Source: an uncultured Campylobacter sp. (GTDB taxonomy: Bacteria; Campylobacterota; Campylobacteria; Campylobacterales; Campylobacteraceae). From it: 26,622 nucleotides of DNA. Positions within the stretch are counted from its first letter, which is position 1. Each line of letters opens with the position of its first letter. This document shows positions 15,683 through 23,748 of this stretch, piece after piece. The DNA is taken from assembly GCF_937980635.1 (NCBI RefSeq), contig NZ_CALJPG010000028.1:1-26622 (forward strand), read 5' to 3'. A model generated the notes under the pieces. It saw only the letters and a program-made list of their open reading frames with translations. It had not been told where the DNA came from and did not search any database. The position numbers and the translations under genes were made by a program.

Positions 15683-17107
15683 ATGGATGAAATTTTATAT
15701 TTGATAGGTGCCGCCGCTGGGATTTTAGTGGTGCTTTTCATCATCGTGCCGCTGTTTTTCAGGCGCATAGTGGAGACGAATGAAGTTCATATCGTCCAAA
15801 GCGCGCGCAAGACGACGAGCTACGGCAAAGATACCGGAAACGGCAACAGCTACTATGAATTCCCAAGCTGGGTGCCGGTGCTGGGCGTTACGAAGATCGT
15901 TTTGCCCGTCTCTGTTTTTAGCATCAAGATCGAGGATTACGAGGCGTATGATCTAGGCAGGCTTCCTTTCGTCGTCGATATCACGGCGTTTTTTAGGATT
16001 ATGGATTCAAATTTAGCTGCGCAACGCGTCAATAATTTTGAGGATCTTAACAATCAGCTTAGAAATATCATTCAAGGCTCGATCCGCTCGATCCTTTCGA
16101 GCCGCGTGCTTGAGGACATCTTGCAGATCCGCTCCGAGCTCGGAGATGATTTTACCAAGGCGGTAAAGACGCAGCTGCAAAACTGGGGTATCGAGCCCGT
16201 TAAAAACATCGAGCTGATGGATATCCGAGATAGCAGCGGCAGCAAGGTCATCTTAAACATCATGGAGAAGAAAAAATCCCAGATCGAAAAGGAAAGCCGC
16301 GTCGAGGTTGCAAACAACACCAAGCTCGCTCAGATCGCCGAGATCGAAGCCGCGCAAGCGACCGAAGTGCGCCAGCAGGAAGCTAATAAGATGGTAGGTC
16401 TTAAAACCGTCGAAAACGAGCGAGAGGTCGCGATCTCAAAGGAGCAGGCCGAGCAGCTCATCAAGGATCAGCAAAAGATCACGCAGGAAAAGGCGATGGA
16501 GGTCGTGCGGGTGAACGACGTCAAGCAGGCCGAGATCAAAAAGCAAGTGGAGATCGTAAAGGCCGAGCAGGAGCAGCGCAAGATCGAGATCGACGCCGAG
16601 GCGCGTAAAAACGCCAAAATCCGCGACGCCGAAGCGATCAAGGAAAATCAAATTTTAGTAGCGCAAGGCGATAAAGAGAAGCAGTTTCTCGCCGCCGCGG
16701 CGCTTTTGGAGATGAAAGATAAGGAGGCGCAGGGTACGCTAAAGATAGGCTCCGCAGAGGCCGAGGCGCTTAGACTGAAGGAGCTCGCGCCCGTAAACGC
16801 ACAGATCGAGCTGGCGCGCGAGATCGGCGAAAATCAGGGCTATCAGACTTATCTCATTTCGATCAAACAGATCGAAGCGAACCGCGACATCGGCCTAGAG
16901 CAGGCCAAGGCGCTAAGCGCGGCGGATCTTAAGATCATCGCGAACGAAGGCAGCGTGGGCGAGGGGATGAGCAAATTCGGCGAAATTTTAAGCGCCAAGG
17001 GCGGCACGCAGCTAGCCGCGATGCTTGAAGCGCTAAATCAAAGCGAGGTCGGCAAAAAGGTGCTGGATAAAATTTCAGGCGCCAAGAGTGAGGACAAATC
17101 CGAGTAA
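15683..17107 (+). CDS. Flotillin-like SPFH/band-7 membrane protein
   Basis: 474 residues, ATG preceded by AAAGGAGA. One N-terminal membrane helix (residues ~4-27, LYLIGAAAGILVVLFIIVPL) is followed by the SPFH domain to about residue 195, with ETNEVHIVQSARK, a short insertion rich in Gly/Asn, and LPFVVDITAFFRIMD. Residues ~200-430 are a long Glu/Lys/Ala/Gln-rich coiled coil with the flotillin-type EA-repeat style (QATEVRQQEANK, AEARKNAKIRDAEA-like segments). The C-terminal part has QLAAMLEALN and a charged tail. Flotillins form large membrane-associated rings or microdomains in the inner membrane and act in membrane organisation and protein quality control. The family is clear from layout; the specific partner is unknown. 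No NfeD-type partner gene is adjacent. Confidence 0.87.
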   Translation: MDEILYLIGAAAGILVVLFIIVPLFFRRIVETNEVHIVQSARKTTSYGKDTGNGNSYYEFPSWVPVLGVTKIVLPVSVFSIKIEDYEAYDLGRLPFVVDITAFFRIMDSNLAAQRVNNFEDLNNQLRNIIQGSIRSILSSRVLEDILQIRSELGDDFTKAVKTQLQNWGIEPVKNIELMDIRDSSGSKVILNIMEKKKSQIEKESRVEVANNTKLAQIAEIEAAQATEVRQQEANKMVGLKTVENEREVAISKEQAEQLIKDQQKITQEKAMEVVRVNDVKQAEIKKQVEIVKAEQEQRKIEIDAEARKNAKIRDAEAIKENQILVAQGDKEKQFLAAAALLEMKDKEAQGTLKIGSAEAEALRLKELAPVNAQIELAREIGENQGYQTYLISIKQIEANRDIGLEQAKALSAADLKIIANEGSVGEGMSKFGEILSAKGGTQLAAMLEALNQSEVGKKVLDKISGAKSEDKSE

Positions 17108-17778
17108 TATTCGCAGTCTTGGGCGAGTAAAATTTTAAATTTATACGCTAGCCGCGCTGCGGACGAGAGTAAATTTGAGTAATAGCTGGTGTGAGATTAT
17201 TACACTCTTGATAGGAGCAAAATTCTGGGGAGTAAATTTTGGGTAATGGCTAGCGGCACGGCGCGGGCGAGCAAATTTGAGCGGTCTGTCCGCTCGGGCG
17301 GTTTGGCTGTCCGCACTTGGATAAAATTTAAGACGCTAGTGGAATTTAAAGGTTGCGAAATTTCAAATACTCGCGAAATTTCGGATTTTAGTGGGATTTT
17401 AAAACGCCGCGGAATTTTAAATATCGTGGAATTTAAATACCTCGAAATTTTAAACACTCATAAAATTTCAGGCTCTCGTGCGCGAGCATTAAAGACGGCG
17501 CGGTATCACAAGTATTCGCAGAGCGCCGAAACTGCGGGTAAATTTTAAAAAATTGGCAAGGTGAGATTTAAAATTTAGGCGCGGGTGCATAGCGCTCACG
17601 GATTGCACTTAATAGTTGTAGGTTTCCGCCTAATGCTTGAGCTCTGCCGCCTAGCGGTCAAATTTTGCCGACTAGCGAGGCTAAATTTATTCGGTTCGCA
17701 TGAAATTTTAAGAAGCGCGAGCTGTTGGCGGCAGCGCAAAATTTAACCCGCCCGCATAAAATTTTTAAGGAGCGCACG
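17108..17778. other. Repeat-rich intergenic region downstream of the SPFH gene
   Basis: About 670 bp with no convincing gene. A loose repeat, GAGTAAATTT-x-GAGTAAT-x-GCTAG with variants, occurs near 17124, 17167, 17228 and 17267. The periodic AATTT array at 17321-17470 follows, and then AAATTTTA-rich filler to the next ribosome site. A 100-codon plus-strand frame at 17246-17548 crosses the array but lacks a good ribosome site. Confidence 0.5.
17321..17470. repeat. Degenerate tandem array, ~17.5-bp unit, nine copies
   Basis: Nine AATT/GATTTT cores are centred at about 17326, 17344, 17360, 17378, 17396, 17414, 17431, 17447 and 17465. The spacings are 18, 16, 18, 18, 18, 17, 16 and 18 bp. The rough unit is GAAATTTTAAATACTCGC, strongest in the five right-hand copies. 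Because the unit is near 18 bp, both strands read as six-residue repeats. The regular spacing goes beyond the general AAATTT richness of the genome. Confidence 0.65.
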
Positions 17779-18521
17779 ATGGCAAACGCCGTAAATTCCG
17801 CGCAGTATCAAGCGCGCATCAAGCAGTCGGAAGCTCTTTTTGAGGGGCAAAATTTTACCCGGCGCCAAACGATAAATTTAGGTAGCGGATATGAGATCGT
17901 AAAGGACGCATATAAGCTCGGCGCGGCAAGCTTTGGCGGCGGCGAATACACGCTGTTTGGCGCGCCGCAGATAATAAGCTGGCGCTGCATAGACGACGGA
18001 AATGGCAGCTGCGTAGCCCATCTCAAAAGCTACGCGATAAAAACTTGGCGCTGTATAGACGATCGGGCGGATTTTTCAGCCTGATCCGCCACGCAAACGG
18101 CAAATTTTACCTCGTCTTTCGCCAGGATCTATACGGCTACAGCGTGCTTGAATTGGATCGCGGGCGGATCATGCGCTTCATGCCGGACGCCTGGACGCTC
18201 GGCAAGGAGAGCTTTATCTTTAGCGGTGCGCGCTATCTGCGGGATTGGGACGCGCTGGCCGTGAGCGGCTGCTATTGGGCGGCTCCAAACGGCGTGCATT
18301 TGGTGAGCTTTGCCGAGCCGATGAGCGAAGAGCAGAGATATGTAGACGTTTTAGACTGCATACAGGGCGGTTACGACATCTACGAGCAGGCTGATTTTGC
18401 GGGCTTTGAGGGTAATGAACTGAGCCTAAAATGCTTCCGCGCGGACACCTTGCGATATGAAAAAGTAAAAATTTCGCGCGAGCAATACCACGAATGGATG
18501 CGCAAAGCAAAACGGCTATAA
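17779..18521 (+). pseudogene. Unknown gene split by a frameshift
   Basis: An ATG at 17779 with AAGGAG upstream opens a frame that ends at 18084 (MANAVNSAQYQARIKQSEAL, later FGGGEYTLFGAPQIISWRCI). A second frame, whose first possible start is a TTG at 18045, runs to 18521. It reads GGFFSLIRHANGKFYLVFRQ and ends EQYHEWMRKAKRL. The join would give one cytoplasmic protein of about 245 residues. At the junction the segment coding WRCIDD occurs twice, 70 bp apart (near 17981 and 18044), so an imperfect duplication or indel probably broke the frame. No signal peptide or membrane segment is visible, and I do not recognise the family. If the shift is an error or programmed, the gene would be intact. 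Confidence 0.65.
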
Positions 18522-18639
18522 GGCTTAAATTTGCTAAATTTCGCGCTTAAATTTCAAGGCTTGCAAAACGGTAAAATTTAAAACAAGCCGCAAAAAGCGG
18601 AATTCAGAGAGATCAAAGGGGCTGAAATAAGGAATATGG

Positions 18640-19380
18640 ATGTTTTTTGAATACATTTTAATCGGCGTTGCGGTAGGCTTTATCAGCGGATTTTTCGGCA
18701 TCGGCGGCGGCACGGTCGTAGTGCCCGTGATGATGCTCTTCGGCTACGATGTCAAGTACGCCATCGGCATTAGCATCATGCAGATGATTTTTAGCTCGAT
18801 CTTCGGTTCGTTCGTAAATTTTAAAAGTAAAATGCTAGACGTCGCGCCCGCGCTGGTGCTGGGGCTCGGGGGCTTTTGCGGCGCGCTTAGCAGCGGCTTT
18901 ATCGTAAGCTATTTTTCGTCAAAATTCCTTCTGGGCACGCTTATTTTGGTGCAGATCATAAATTTAATCAAACTCTTCAAAACCCCGACCGAGCCCGCGG
19001 GCGAGGCCAACGAATCTAAAATTTTGCTCTTTATCGTGGGGCTGTTCGTCGGCGCCGTGGCGATCAGCGTGGGTATCGGCGGCGCGGTATTCGTGATGCC
19101 TATTTTGATCAGTTTTTTAAACTACGACATCAAAAAGGCCGTCAGCACGGGGCTATTTTTCGTGATATTTTCCTCAAGTGCGGGCTTTATTAGCCTCTCC
19201 GCGCACGGACTCGTATACTACGAAATCGGCGCGTTGCTCGGCGTCGGCTCGCTAGCCGGCGTTTACGCGGGCGTCAAAACCTCGCACAGGATCGGCAAAA
19301 AAGCTCAAAAGCGCTGGATGATCGCACTTATCGTCACGATACTTTGCGTGACGATCAAAAAATTTATCGCCCTAAACTAG
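18640..19380 (+). CDS. TauE/SafE family membrane transporter (sulfite exporter family)
   Basis: 246 residues, ATG at 18640 with TAAGGA 6 nt upstream. An overlapping ATG at 18636 is in another frame and stops at once. The protein is nearly all membrane helices (about eight). Two similar halves carry the family motif: ISGFFGIGGGTVVVPVMMLF near residue 15-34, and AISVGIGGAVFVMPILISFL near 140-160. Each half is followed by an SIMQMIFSS or FFVIFSS segment. TauE/SafE proteins export small organic or inorganic sulfur anions such as sulfite or sulfoacetate, though many members have unknown substrates. It stands alone and converges with the next gene. Confidence 0.88.
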   Translation: MFFEYILIGVAVGFISGFFGIGGGTVVVPVMMLFGYDVKYAIGISIMQMIFSSIFGSFVNFKSKMLDVAPALVLGLGGFCGALSSGFIVSYFSSKFLLGTLILVQIINLIKLFKTPTEPAGEANESKILLFIVGLFVGAVAISVGIGGAVFVMPILISFLNYDIKKAVSTGLFFVIFSSSAGFISLSAHGLVYYEIGALLGVGSLAGVYAGVKTSHRIGKKAQKRWMIALIVTILCVTIKKFIALN

Positions 19381-19426
19381 GGATATTCGTTTTGCCTGCC
19401 ACGCCTAAATTCGGCCTAAAGAGTGC

Positions 19427-19446
19427 TTTAAATTTTAAAATTTAAA
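19427..19446. repeat. 20-bp perfect AT-only palindrome between convergent genes
   Basis: TTTAAATTTTAAAATTTAAA is its own reverse complement. It covers the stop codon of the minus-strand membrane-protein gene (19442) and lies 47 bp after the TauE/SafE stop. It may act as a weak bidirectional transcript end, or be a chance product of the genome's AAATTT richness. Confidence 0.4.
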
Positions 19447-20062
19447 CTCCGTCCGTTTGCGCGAGCGATTTTTGAAATTCGTATTTGAAATAAAACGTCC
19501 ACGCAAGCGGACAGAGGATTATTAAAATGACGGCTACGACTTCGGCGGCTTGCGCATGAAATATTACAAATAAGGCACCTATGTAGTTAAGAACATAGGC
19601 AAAACCCCAAAATACCGCGTTTGAGCGGTCGTTTGATGTTTCGGTTGCGACTAAATAGATGCAAATGCAAATTAGCGAGGCAATCAAAAAGGCTTCAAGG
19701 ACGCCTAGCTTTTGGTAGTTTACGTCCGAAGCATAATATCCCAGCGCGCAAGACGCCAAGATTATCGCGAGTAAAATTTTGCGTAAAATTTTAAGCGATT
19801 TGACTTTAGGCGAAGCATAGATTATATGCGCGCAAAGAGCTATAAAATAGGCACCCGCGACAAAATCGAAAAATATGTAATAAGCGAATTCTCCAAATAT
19901 CCCCAAATCATAGCCGCTTCCTAAAATTTTTTCATCTACGACATATATCGCACCGAATTTCGCCGCTAAAAATGCGACCGTAAGCAGGATCGGGTGTAGT
20001 AGCGCCCTGCCTGCGAGCAGGTCCGTGCAAATGCGCCCGAGGAAATTTATCAATCTTTTCAC
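19442..20062 (-). CDS. Six-helix integral membrane protein of unknown function
   Basis: 206 residues. It starts with a GTG at 20062, with AAAGGAG 8 nt upstream. About six membrane helices are visible, near residues 21-40, 55-83, 95-112, 120-140, 150-168 and 172-190 (examples: FFDFVAGAYFIALCAHIIY, AFLIASLICICIYLVA, VVAVILIILCPLAWTFY). There are no long soluble domains and no catalytic motif. I do not recognise the family. It converges with the TauE/SafE gene and ends in the AT palindrome. Confidence 0.7.
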   Translation of the reverse strand: MKRLINFLGRICTDLLAGRALLHPILLTVAFLAAKFGAIYVVDEKILGSGYDLGIFGEFAYYIFFDFVAGAYFIALCAHIIYASPKVKSLKILRKILLAIILASCALGYYASDVNYQKLGVLEAFLIASLICICIYLVATETSNDRSNAVFWGFAYVLNYIGALFVIFHAQAAEVVAVILIILCPLAWTFYFKYEFQKSLAQTDGV

Positions 20063-20584
20063 GCTAGGCTCCTTTGAGATTTTGCCGCTTGCGGCATCTT
20101 TCGTGAAATTTTCGCCCGTCTGGGTCGAGTTTAAATTTGATCTTAAATTCGGGATAAATTTTAGCTTGAGAGCTTTTAAAAATCGCTTAGCGGCGAAAGC
20201 GGCGAATTTGCGTGCTTGGGAGCGGGTCGCGTATTTTGGAATTTAGCCGTTCAAACCATTTCCTATCGCAAGCTGTTTTGCGGGCGAGCACATATTACGA
20301 AAAAGCGCGGATGAAATGGGGCGGAATAGGCTCATTTGTCCATTCGTAGTATTTAAAATTTTTATTCGATTTTAGTTGCGCAGCTGGTTTATCCGCGGCG
20401 GGTTTGCGCACAGCGAGGTTTGCGTGCGGTATCGGCTTGCACGTAGTGAGGTTTGCGCAACAGGCGGCGGATAAATAAATTTTGATTTATCGTTAGCGAG
20501 GGTGTGCCCTATTTTGCAGCGGATGCGAGGCAGGGCACAAATTTTATAAATTTTCGGCAGATCGCCGAGCTCAAAGCGTAAAAT
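20063..20584. other. Intergenic region without a recognisable gene
   Basis: About 520 bp. There is no plausible coding frame on either strand. A loose direct repeat of GAGGTTTGCG occurs near 20417 and 20448, with another GGTTTGCGC at about 20401, all within ~60 bp. The rest is AAATTT-rich filler. It separates the GTG-started membrane gene from the miniprotein. Confidence 0.4.
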
Positions 20585-20668
20585 TTACGCACCTATAATC
20601 ACAGCCGACAAAAGCCCCCATAAAATGGCCTCTATCGCTAACACTGAGTGAAGTACGGCCTTACTCAT
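20585..20668 (-). CDS. 27-residue single-helix membrane miniprotein
   Basis: A short frame from an ATG at 20668 to a stop at 20585. It begins MSKAVLHSVLAIEAILWGLL and ends SAVIIGA. The ATG is preceded by a full AAAGGAG at 6-nt spacing, one of the best ribosome sites in the window. A perfect TATAAT lies 79 bp upstream. The peptide is one hydrophobic helix with a short polar start, and a Glu and a Trp in the middle of the helix. Size and form recall accessory subunits of respiratory enzymes or regulatory membrane peptides, but it does not match CydX or CcoQ and I cannot name it. The longer frame that contains it (from 21091) is not needed to explain it. Confidence 0.6.
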   Translation of the reverse strand: MSKAVLHSVLAIEAILWGLLSAVIIGA

Positions 20669-20746
20669 CGCTTCTCCTTTGTTTTTAATTTCATTATTTG
20701 CTCGGTTCGGGCTGCTATGGGCGTGCCCGATCGATCTATGAGCGGG

Positions 20747-20752
20747 ATTATA
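20747..20752 (-). promoter_or_regulatory. Probable -10 box for the miniprotein gene
   Basis: TATAAT on the minus strand inside TTATATAATCCC, 79 bp upstream of the miniprotein ATG. It would leave a 5' leader of about 70 nt. The T-rich upstream context is modest. Confidence 0.5.
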
Positions 20753-20949
20753 TAAGATGATTGTGTTCTTAATGTGTCTTTTGAAATTTAGGACAAAATT
20801 TCTCCGTTCGTTGCAAAGCGCAAGCGAGCGGCGGCAGATTTCAGGCAAAATTCGGCCGTCTGTGTTAAGGCGCGGAAAATTTAAGCGAGCTTGCCGCTCG
20901 CCGTAATGCGCGGTAAAATAGTAGAGGGCAGCAAAGTCGCAGCGTGCGG

Positions 20950-21157
20950 TAAATTTAAAGCAGATTTCCGACCTCGTCGCGGCGCGCGAGGCGTCCGCGG
21001 CAAATCGATATAAAATTAAAGCAGAATTTTTTGTGAATGCGGCGCGCGACACGCCCGCGCTTTTTTGCGCCGTCAAAGCTTGTATCATCAAAGGACTGCA
21101 TCGGCTAGGATTGCGCCGTCAGGGCTCGTATCGTCAAAGCTTGCATCGGCGCGACTT
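20950..21157. repeat. Two sets of imperfect direct repeats in a gene-free region
   Basis: The region 20760-21233 has no convincing gene. Set one: AAATTTAAAGCAGATTT, followed about 15 nt later by GGCGCGCGAG-x3-CCGCG, at about 20951-21000. It recurs as AAATTAAAGCAGAATTT with GGCGCGCGAC-x3-CCCGCG at about 21013-21060. Set two: a tandem pair of ~46-bp units at 21067-21112 and 21113-21157, each starting GCGCCGTCA and containing GTATC-x-TCAAAG and TGCATCGGC, about 80% alike. No coding role is visible. Confidence 0.55.
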
Positions 21158-21233
21158 GCGCCTGTGGAGCGAAATTTTACAGCGAGCTATGAATTGCAAG
21201 ACGCAGCTCATCCGCACCGTCTTGATCTGAAAT

Positions 21234-22286
21234 TTAAAGCGGAATTTTAACGCGCGCCTCGGTTCCGACGCCCGGCTCGCTTTCGTATTTGATCTGTCCG
21301 CCTAAAAGATCAAGCGCCGTGCGTACGATGCTAAGCCCAAGCCCGCTGCCGAGCTCCTTGTGCGATTCCTCGCACTGATAAAATCGGTCAAAAATTTTAT
21401 CCAGCTTCTCGCACGAGATGCCGATGCCTTCGTCTTTGATGCTCACCTGCGCAAAGCTATCGCAAGCGCAGCAACGGACGAAAATTTTACCGCTCGGCTG
21501 CGAGTATTTAAGCGCATTTTCGATCAAATTTCGCCAAATTTGATTTAGCAGCCCCGCGTTTGATCGCACGCTAAGCGGCGACAAATTTAGCTCAAACTCG
21601 CGCTCTCCGTAGCTTTGGCTCAGCGATATGATGCATTGCCTAATCTGCTCGTCGATACGTACCGTCTCATCTAGGCGCACCGCCGCGCCGCTATCAAGTC
21701 TCGTTAGCTTTAGCATGTCGGTGCAGAGCTTGCTTAAGCGGTTTGCTTCCGCGCCGATGGAGGCTGCGTATCGCACCGCGCGCTCCTCGCTCACGCCGCC
21801 CTCTATCATCTCGCTTAACGCGGCGATTGAGGAGATCGGCGTTTTCATCTCGTGCGAGACGTTTGAGACGAACTCCTTTTGCAGCTGCTCGTGCTTTTGC
21901 AGCTTCTGCGCCATTTTATTGACGTTTACTACAAGCTCGTCCAGCTCGTGCATATAGACGTAATCTGTGCGATGTCCGTGCAGCTTGCGCTCGGCGCGCG
22001 CCTCAAAATCGCCGTTTGCGATCGCAGTGATCGCGCCTAGTAGCCGCTTAATCGGGCGAAATAAAATTTTAAGTCCGAAGTAAAGCAGGGTAAAATTTAA
22101 CGCCATCGTGATTAGGCAGATGATCGCACACAGCGCCACTCCGTCCCAAAAGCCGCCGATCTTGCCGCCGATGCCTATATAAAAAAGCATGCAAACCGCG
22201 AAGCAGACGATGAAATTTATCACGCCGAATGCGAGCGAAGAGTAAAACGCGATGAAGCTTTTTAGGCTGATGAGGTATTTTTTCAT
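21234..22286 (-). CDS. Sensor histidine kinase with a very short periplasmic loop
   Basis: 350 residues; the ATG overlaps the regulator's stop (ATGA) and has AAAGGAA upstream. Two membrane helices (~12-38 and ~47-72) leave only about eight residues outside, so it has no periplasmic sensor domain. A HAMP-like segment spans residues ~75-130. The dimerisation/phosphoacceptor box is FVSNVSHEMKTPISS with His145. The ATPase domain shows NLIENALKYS (N box), DEGIGIS (G1), FDRFYQCEES (F box) and GSGLGLSIV (G2). All key residues are present. It should autophosphorylate and pass phosphate to the regulator encoded just upstream. The stimulus must be sensed within the membrane or through a partner protein. 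Confidence 0.92.
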   Translation of the reverse strand: MKKYLISLKSFIAFYSSLAFGVINFIVCFAVCMLFYIGIGGKIGGFWDGVALCAIICLITMALNFTLLYFGLKILFRPIKRLLGAITAIANGDFEARAERKLHGHRTDYVYMHELDELVVNVNKMAQKLQKHEQLQKEFVSNVSHEMKTPISSIAALSEMIEGGVSEERAVRYAASIGAEANRLSKLCTDMLKLTRLDSGAAVRLDETVRIDEQIRQCIISLSQSYGEREFELNLSPLSVRSNAGLLNQIWRNLIENALKYSQPSGKIFVRCCACDSFAQVSIKDEGIGISCEKLDKIFDRFYQCEESHKELGSGLGLSIVRTALDLLGGQIKYESEPGVGTEARVKIPL

Positions 22287-22966
22287 GCTCGTTCCTTTTT
22301 TACCGCTTTGTAGCCGAGCCCGCGCACGGTGATTATCTCAAAGTCCTTGGAGTTTTCAAATTTCGCCCGTAGCTTTTTGATGTGCGTATCGACGACGCGC
22401 TCGTCGCTGTCTGTTTCGTAGCCCCAAATTTCGCTCATTATCTCAAATCTCGTAAAAATTCTGCCCGCGTAGCTTAGCAGCAAAAACAAAAGACGAAATT
22501 CCTTCGGCGCTAGGCTTATACGCTCGCCCTCGGTGCGGACGCTTAGCGTATCATAATCAAGCTCGCTTCCGCCGATGAGAAGTCGCTTTTCGTTCGCGAT
22601 CTTAGCTCGCCTTAGCAGCGCATGCACGCGCAGCACGAGCTCTTTTAAATTTATCGGCTTGCTCATATAATCGTCCGCGCCGCTTTTAAAACCCGTCTGC
22701 ATATCCTCGATCTCGCTTTTTGCCGTTATAATCAGTATCGGCTGGCTCTTGCCGTCGCGCCTAACGTATCTGCTAAGCTCAAAGCCGTCCATCTTAGGCA
22801 TCATCACGTCCGAGATGATCAGATCGAAGTGCGCCTCGTCTAACGCCTCTGCCGCCTGCTTGCCGTCGAAGGCGCAGCTCACGCTAAAGCCCTCATCAAG
22901 CAGCTTTTCTCTTATCGCCGAGCTCAAAACCTCATCATCTTCGACTAGTAAAATATTAAGCATCAT
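22283..22966 (-). CDS. OmpR/PhoB-family response regulator
   Basis: 227 residues. The receiver domain (1-120) has the acidic pair Asp10-Asp11, the phospho-acceptor Asp53 in DLIISDVMMPKMDG, Thr81 and Lys103 (SKPI). The C-terminal winged helix (about 130-225) includes LAPKEFRLLFLLLSYAGRIF and DERVVDTHIKKLRAKF, then VRGLGYKAV, the standard DNA-binding signature. GGGAG lies 2 nt before the first ATG and 5 nt before the second, so translation may start at the second Met (22963). It is transcribed before and overlaps the kinase gene. It is divergent from the CsgG-type lipoprotein operon, with a 95-bp shared gap, so that operon is a natural candidate target. Confidence 0.93.
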   Translation of the reverse strand: MMLNILLVEDDEVLSSAIREKLLDEGFSVSCAFDGKQAAEALDEAHFDLIISDVMMPKMDGFELSRYVRRDGKSQPILIITAKSEIEDMQTGFKSGADDYMSKPINLKELVLRVHALLRRAKIANEKRLLIGGSELDYDTLSVRTEGERISLAPKEFRLLFLLLSYAGRIFTRFEIMSEIWGYETDSDERVVDTHIKKLRAKFENSKDFEIITVRGLGYKAVKKERA

Positions 22967-23029
22967 CGCTCCCGTTTTGCTAAATTTATGCGCTTAAATT
23001 TATACATAAAATTTTAAGAAACAATGAGA

Positions 23030-23035
23030 TATTAT
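23030..23035 (+). promoter_or_regulatory. Probable -10 box of the lipoprotein operon
   Basis: TATTAT at 23030-23035, 27 bp before the ATG at 23062, preceded by AT-rich DNA. The 95-bp gap also contains TATAAA on the opposite strand (about 23000) for the regulator operon, so the two promoters are back to back. Confidence 0.4.
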
Positions 23036-23061
23036 ACGTAAATTTTTTCAAGGAGTAAAGA

Positions 23062-23739
23062 ATGAATTTCAAAAAAACCATATCGGCTGCCGTTATTGCG
23101 GCTTCGGTGCTGGCGTTATTTAGCGGATGCGCGAAAGAAAGCTCTCGCGTAGTGCAAACCCCTACGGTATCGAGCTTAAACACCAACTACTCGGGCGAGC
23201 GGATCGCCGTGTCGGTAGGACGCTTTAACAACCAGTCCTCTTACAATAACGGCGTATTCTCCGACGGCGAGGACAGACTGGGCAACCAAGCGCAGACGAT
23301 TTTGATCTCGAGCTTGCAGCAAACAGGACGTTTCTCGGTGCTTGATCGCACGAATATGCGCGCCATCAAAGAGGAAAGCGCAATCTCCAAAAGCGCGCAA
23401 AACTTAAAGGGCGCCAGATACGTTATCACCGGCGACGTGACTGAGTTTGGCCGCAAGACGACCGGAGATCATCAATTGTTTGGAATTTTAGGCAAAGGAA
23501 AAACCCAAACCGCGTATTCTAAAGTAAATTTAAACATCGTTGACGTCAGAACGTCCGAGGTGGTCTTTTCGACTCAGGGCGCGGGCGAGTATGAGCTATC
23601 AAACCGCGAAGTGCTAGGTTTCGGCGGCACTGCGGGTTATGATTCGACGCTAAACGGCAAGGTGTTAAGCCTGGCGATCATCGAAGCGGTCAATAATCTC
23701 GTAAACGGCCTTGAAAACGGCGCGTTTAAAGTGAGATAA
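23062..23739 (+). CDS. CsgG/HfaB-family outer-membrane lipoprotein
   Basis: 225 residues, ATG preceded by AAGGAG. The signal peptide ends in the lipobox FSGC (Cys23). The mature part matches the CsgG/HfaB family: GERIAVSVGRFNNQSSYNNG, LISSLQQTGRFSVLDRTNM, GARYVITGDVTEFG, and KVNLNIVDVRTSEVVFSTQG, ending with AIIEAVNNLVNGLE. CsgG forms the curli export channel; shorter relatives like this occur in a conserved three-lipoprotein set with DUF4810 and GNA1162/DUF799 proteins, as seen here. That set is widespread in proteobacteria, and its role is not established but probably concerns the outer membrane or secretion. It is the first gene of the operon. Confidence 0.9.
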   Translation: MNFKKTISAAVIAASVLALFSGCAKESSRVVQTPTVSSLNTNYSGERIAVSVGRFNNQSSYNNGVFSDGEDRLGNQAQTILISSLQQTGRFSVLDRTNMRAIKEESAISKSAQNLKGARYVITGDVTEFGRKTTGDHQLFGILGKGKTQTAYSKVNLNIVDVRTSEVVFSTQGAGEYELSNREVLGFGGTAGYDSTLNGKVLSLAIIEAVNNLVNGLENGAFKVR

Positions 23740-23748
23740 GGATTAAAT

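Noticed and set aside
17321..17470. Periodic array as a CRISPR
   Set aside because: Units are 16-18 bp without separate unique spacers of fixed length, and no cas genes are present.
17246..17548. 100-codon plus-strand frame over the periodic array as a hexapeptide-repeat protein
   Set aside because: No good ribosome site, no recognisable fold, and the opposite strand is equally open because the unit is near 18 bp; explained by the DNA repeat.
20585..21091. Long 168-codon minus-strand frame
   Set aside because: The upstream 140 codons have no ribosome site and cross the promoter and repeats; only the last 27 codons have proper start signals.
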